Below are positions 22,212-23,595 of a DNA stretch of 23,595 nt, piece after piece. The notes beneath the pieces are model-generated. The model searched no databases, was not told the origin of the DNA, and saw only the letters and a program-made list of their open reading frames with translations. Each line of letters opens with the position of its first letter. The stretch's first letter is position 1. The position numbers and the translations under genes are program-made. The stretch spans positions 1 through 23,595 of the forward strand of contig NZ_CAMYFI010000033.1 in NCBI RefSeq assembly GCF_947255005.1. Direction: 5' to 3'. The stretch comes from an uncultured Tessaracoccus sp. (lineage in GTDB: Bacteria > Actinomycetota > Actinomycetes > Propionibacteriales > Propionibacteriaceae).

Positions 22212-22489
22212 CACTTCACCGCGTACCGTGTCTGGGGCGCGTAGGGACCATTCCCAGTCTTCCAGGTGCGGATCTGGCCGGAAAGCTCCTCAAGCAGTTT
22301 CCGGGTGGCGACTCCAGCGCCAATCCAGGAGTAGTAGCCTACCTTTCTCAGCTCGTCGGCAACCCAGCTGCGGAGGTTGTCGAACGCGGCACCCTGGTTC
22401 CCTGCCGAGCGAAGGTTGTTCATGATCTTGTCACGCTCGATGAGCGCGATAGCTTCGCCGAGGTTCTTTGGTTTGGTGATGGTGGTCAT
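22211..22489 (-). CDS. 92-residue protein of unknown function, first gene of HTH operon
   Basis: Start ATG at 22489 with AAGGAG upstream on the minus strand. The 92-residue, basic protein has no family I recognise. Its N-terminal half is helical (NLGEAIALIERDKIMNNLRSAG), followed by FDNLRSWVADELRKVGYYSWIG, a helix KLLEELSGQIRTW and a short tail PYAPQTRYAVK. No catalytic motif, zinc site, membrane helix or signal peptide is visible. It is co-transcribed ahead of an HTH regulator in a position typical of anti-defence or lysogenic-conversion genes. A toxin role is also possible. Function is unassigned. Confidence 0.7.
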   Translation of the reverse strand: MTTITKPKNLGEAIALIERDKIMNNLRSAGNQGAAFDNLRSWVADELRKVGYYSWIGAGVATRKLLEELSGQIRTWKTGNGPYAPQTRYAVK

Positions 22490-22536
22490 GTCGTTGTCTC
22501 CTTGCGAGCGGGAGGCTTAGCCTTTGCTGTCCTCCA

Positions 22537-22554
22537 TGTAGTAGAAATACTACA
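22537..22554. promoter_or_regulatory. Inverted-repeat operator over the -10 box
   Basis: TGTAGTAGAAATACTACA: perfect 7-bp arms with a four-base centre, covering the proposed -10 element. A protein bound here would block the promoter; the HTH product of the same operon is the obvious candidate. Confidence 0.65.
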
Positions 22555-22575
22555 CCACCGTGTCGCGATGCACAA
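22547..22575 (-). promoter_or_regulatory. Promoter of the leftward operon
   Basis: On the minus strand, TTGTGC (22575-22570) and TAGTAT (22552-22547) are separated by 17 bases, a plausible sigma-70-type promoter. The predicted start point near 22540 gives a leader of about 50 bases before ATG 22489. Confidence 0.55.
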
Positions 22576-22616
22576 GTCAGAACAGAGAAAACATCAAAAA
22601 GAGTTTGAGGCGAGGG

Positions 22617-22642
22617 GAAACTGTAGCCGCGGCTACAGTTTC
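22617..22642. promoter_or_regulatory. 26-bp perfect palindrome upstream of the leftward operon
   Basis: Every base of 22617-22642 pairs in the complementary half, centred on CCGCGG with TGTAG/CTACA half-sites. The operator at 22537-22554 has the same TGTAG/CTACA ends with different spacing. A zero-loop palindrome of this length suits a dimeric protein site better than a terminator. Confidence 0.6.
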
Positions 22643-22677
22643 ACGACATTTCCTACCTATCGACCGTCACCATAAAT

Positions 22678-22709
22678 TGCCCTGACAAGCACTTATGCTA
22701 GTCAGGGCA
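22678..22709. repeat. Imperfect palindrome next to the attachment site
   Basis: TGCCCTGAC (22678-22686) and GTCAGGGCA (22701-22709) are perfect 9-bp arms; an inner AGCA/TGCT pair adds four more, leaving one A-A mismatch and a CTTA loop. It ends 9 bases before the tRNA-like att sequence. It could be a recombinase or excisionase arm site, or a terminator, though no T run follows. Confidence 0.55.
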
Positions 22710-22718
22710 TAGTCTCGC

Positions 22719-22746
22719 ACGGGTTCAAGCCCCGTTACTCACCCCA
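22719..22746 (+). other. Right attachment site (attR): 3' end of tRNA-His
   Basis: ACGGG-TTCAAGC-CCCGT (22719-22735) forms a T arm with the TTC-A loop pattern. TACTCAC (22736-22742) reads as the 3' acceptor strand, then C and CCA (22744-22746). A C at the discriminator position is the hallmark of tRNA-His. No matching GTGAGTA acceptor strand is found in the preceding ~100 bases, so this is only the 3' end, as left by integration into a tRNA gene whose intact copy is at the other prophage end. The exact core boundary cannot be set here. Confidence 0.7.
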
Positions 22747-23339
22747 AACGGGTCAGCCTGGCCCATTTTCTTTACCTCGGCGGCCCAGCAGCTCAGTGCG
22801 TCGGCATGGAGGCCGGGGATGCTCAGCCCGTCGTACGGATTGCGGTAGCCGACGCGCACGTCGTTGTCCTCGTCGATGTAGATCCTCTTGAACAGCGCCT
22901 GGTTGAGGAGGCGACGATTCGGATCGTCGGCGTGCTCGTAGATGTCGGCGGCGTTCGACAGCAATGCCAGTGAGTCGTCGAGGTTCTCTCTCGCGTCGGC
23001 GTAGTGGCCGTGGTGCGCGGTGATCCGGTACTCGATGGTCTCCAGCGACGCGGTGATCCGGTCCTGTTCTCTCTTGAGCAGGTCGAGCGGGATCGCCCCG
23101 GCGTAGTGAGCTTGGAGCAGCTTCTGTTGCTCGCCTTCGAGCTGAGTCCTCCGGGACGCGAGGTCAGCGAGTTCAGCGGCTCCTTCAGCCATCATCTCGT
23201 CGAACCGGGCATGAATCATCGCCGAGACCGCCTCGATCGTTTCTGGGTCGATCTGCACCTTGGCGTAGAAGCGCTCGATGAGTCGTGCAACTTGCTCGAT
23301 CAGCATCGCCTGTCGGGTGCAGTCGCTCCCGCTCCTGGG
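22725..23339 (-). pseudogene. Large serine recombinase, truncated C-terminal remnant
   Basis: The recognisable protein begins near CTRQAMLIEQVARLIERFYAKVQ, which corresponds to the end of the zinc-ribbon region of large serine recombinases. It continues with the long coiled coil (DEMMAEGAAELADLASRRTQLEGEQQKLLQAHYAGAIPLDLLKREQDR) and the terminal YDGLSIPGLHADALSCWAAE segment typical of actinobacterial members. The N-terminal catalytic domain, with its active serine, and the recombinase domain are missing. Upstream the frame meets a TGA at 23340-23342. The frame ends inside the tRNA-like sequence (GVSNGA then stop). It lies outside the prophage and is probably a relic of another element. Confidence 0.8.
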
Positions 23340-23380
23340 TCACAGCCCCAGCCCCCGCGCCTGCTTCACCGCAGTGATCT

Positions 23381-23593
23381 TCATCGACTCGAACCACGAC
23401 CCACCCGACTTCGAGACGGAAGGTCCGCCCGCTTCGGCGCGCCTGGCGATGAGTACGACACCAGCAGCTCCGGGCCATCCCGCATCGGGAACGGCCCGGC
23501 CAGCTCGGCGTCCTGAACCTCGGCGTCGGGCTCGGTATAGCGGCTCTTCGCGTTTGAGGGTGTAGATGGTGGTAGCGGCGTGGCGGCTGGTGG
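23381..23593 (-). CDS. Partial open frame at the window edge, unrecognised
   Basis: A frame open from the window edge gives 70 residues, including EPDAEVQDAELAGPFPMRDG and PELLVSYSSPGAPKRADLPS, and stops at 23381-23383. An ATG overlaps this stop and leads to only 14 residues before a TGA at 23340. I do not recognise the protein. The broken frames before the recombinase remnant suggest a decayed junction, and it may not be a real gene. Confidence 0.25.
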   Translation of the reverse strand, partial: PPAATPLPPSTPSNAKSRYTEPDAEVQDAELAGPFPMRDGPELLVSYSSPGAPKRADLPSRSRVGRGSSR

Positions 23594-23595
23594 AA

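Noticed and set aside
22630..22746. Complete tRNA gene ending at CCA
   Set aside because: The T arm and acceptor 3' strand are present, but no D or anticodon arm or matching 5' acceptor strand lies upstream.
22725..23339. The prophage's own integrase
   Set aside because: It lacks the catalytic N-terminal domain, lies beyond the tRNA fragment that marks attR, and is interrupted upstream.

Overview
The window is most of the late half of an integrated, lambda-like siphophage (prophage) of a high-GC Gram-positive bacterium (Actinomycetota), followed by its right attachment site and a short piece of neighbouring DNA. This rests on four things: high GC with G/C-rich third positions, many GTG starts and short ATGA/GTGA overlaps, the standard actinophage siphovirus gene order, and protein families typical of actinophages. 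These include the two-frame tail assembly chaperone, the Gp37-like tail-tip protein and an actinobacterial-type serine recombinase remnant. The genus cannot be fixed from sequence alone.

Layout. 1-861: small DNA-binding/zinc proteins and an HNH endonuclease ahead of the packaging genes. 862-1085: non-coding, with a terminator and a candidate cos region. 1086-3126: terminase small and large subunits. 3138-6862: portal, ClpP-type head protease with a nested scaffold, decoration protein, major capsid protein. 6859-9038: head-tail connectors, tail terminator and small accessory proteins. 9042-10713: major tail protein, a long hairpin, then the tail chaperone pair joined by a -1 frameshift at CCCTTTC. 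10717-18243: tape measure, distal tail protein, a tail-tip protein with a sialidase-like propeller at its N-terminus, a repeat-bearing coiled-coil protein and a minor tail protein with an exact internal duplication. 18252-20007: M15-type endolysin, two membrane proteins and a holin. 20007-21766: a collagen-like tail protein and a carbohydrate-binding protein cut by an in-frame TGA. A strong terminator at 21787-21820 closes the rightward late transcription unit.

21825-22642, on the opposite strand, holds a two-gene operon: a 92-residue protein of unknown function followed by an XRE-type HTH protein whose architecture resembles YdiL/Aca2. Its own promoter carries an inverted-repeat operator, and a 26-bp perfect palindrome lies further upstream. 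This resembles the layout of anti-defence (acr-aca type) loci or of small lysogenic-conversion operons, and is the most likely place for an undescribed function.

22719-22746 is the T-arm-to-CCA end of a tRNA, most likely tRNA-His, with no 5' part. This marks the right end of the prophage (attR). Beyond it lies a broken large serine recombinase read toward the att site, from another element. The prophage's own integrase, immunity and replication genes are not in the window and would be expected to the left.

The genes read as one assembly line: terminase with the HNH protein cuts and packs DNA into a head built by portal, protease, scaffold, capsid and decoration proteins. Connectors join it to a tail measured by the tape protein and capped by a glycan-directed tip. 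Endolysin and holins release the particles. The minus-strand pair is placed to be expressed from the silent prophage.
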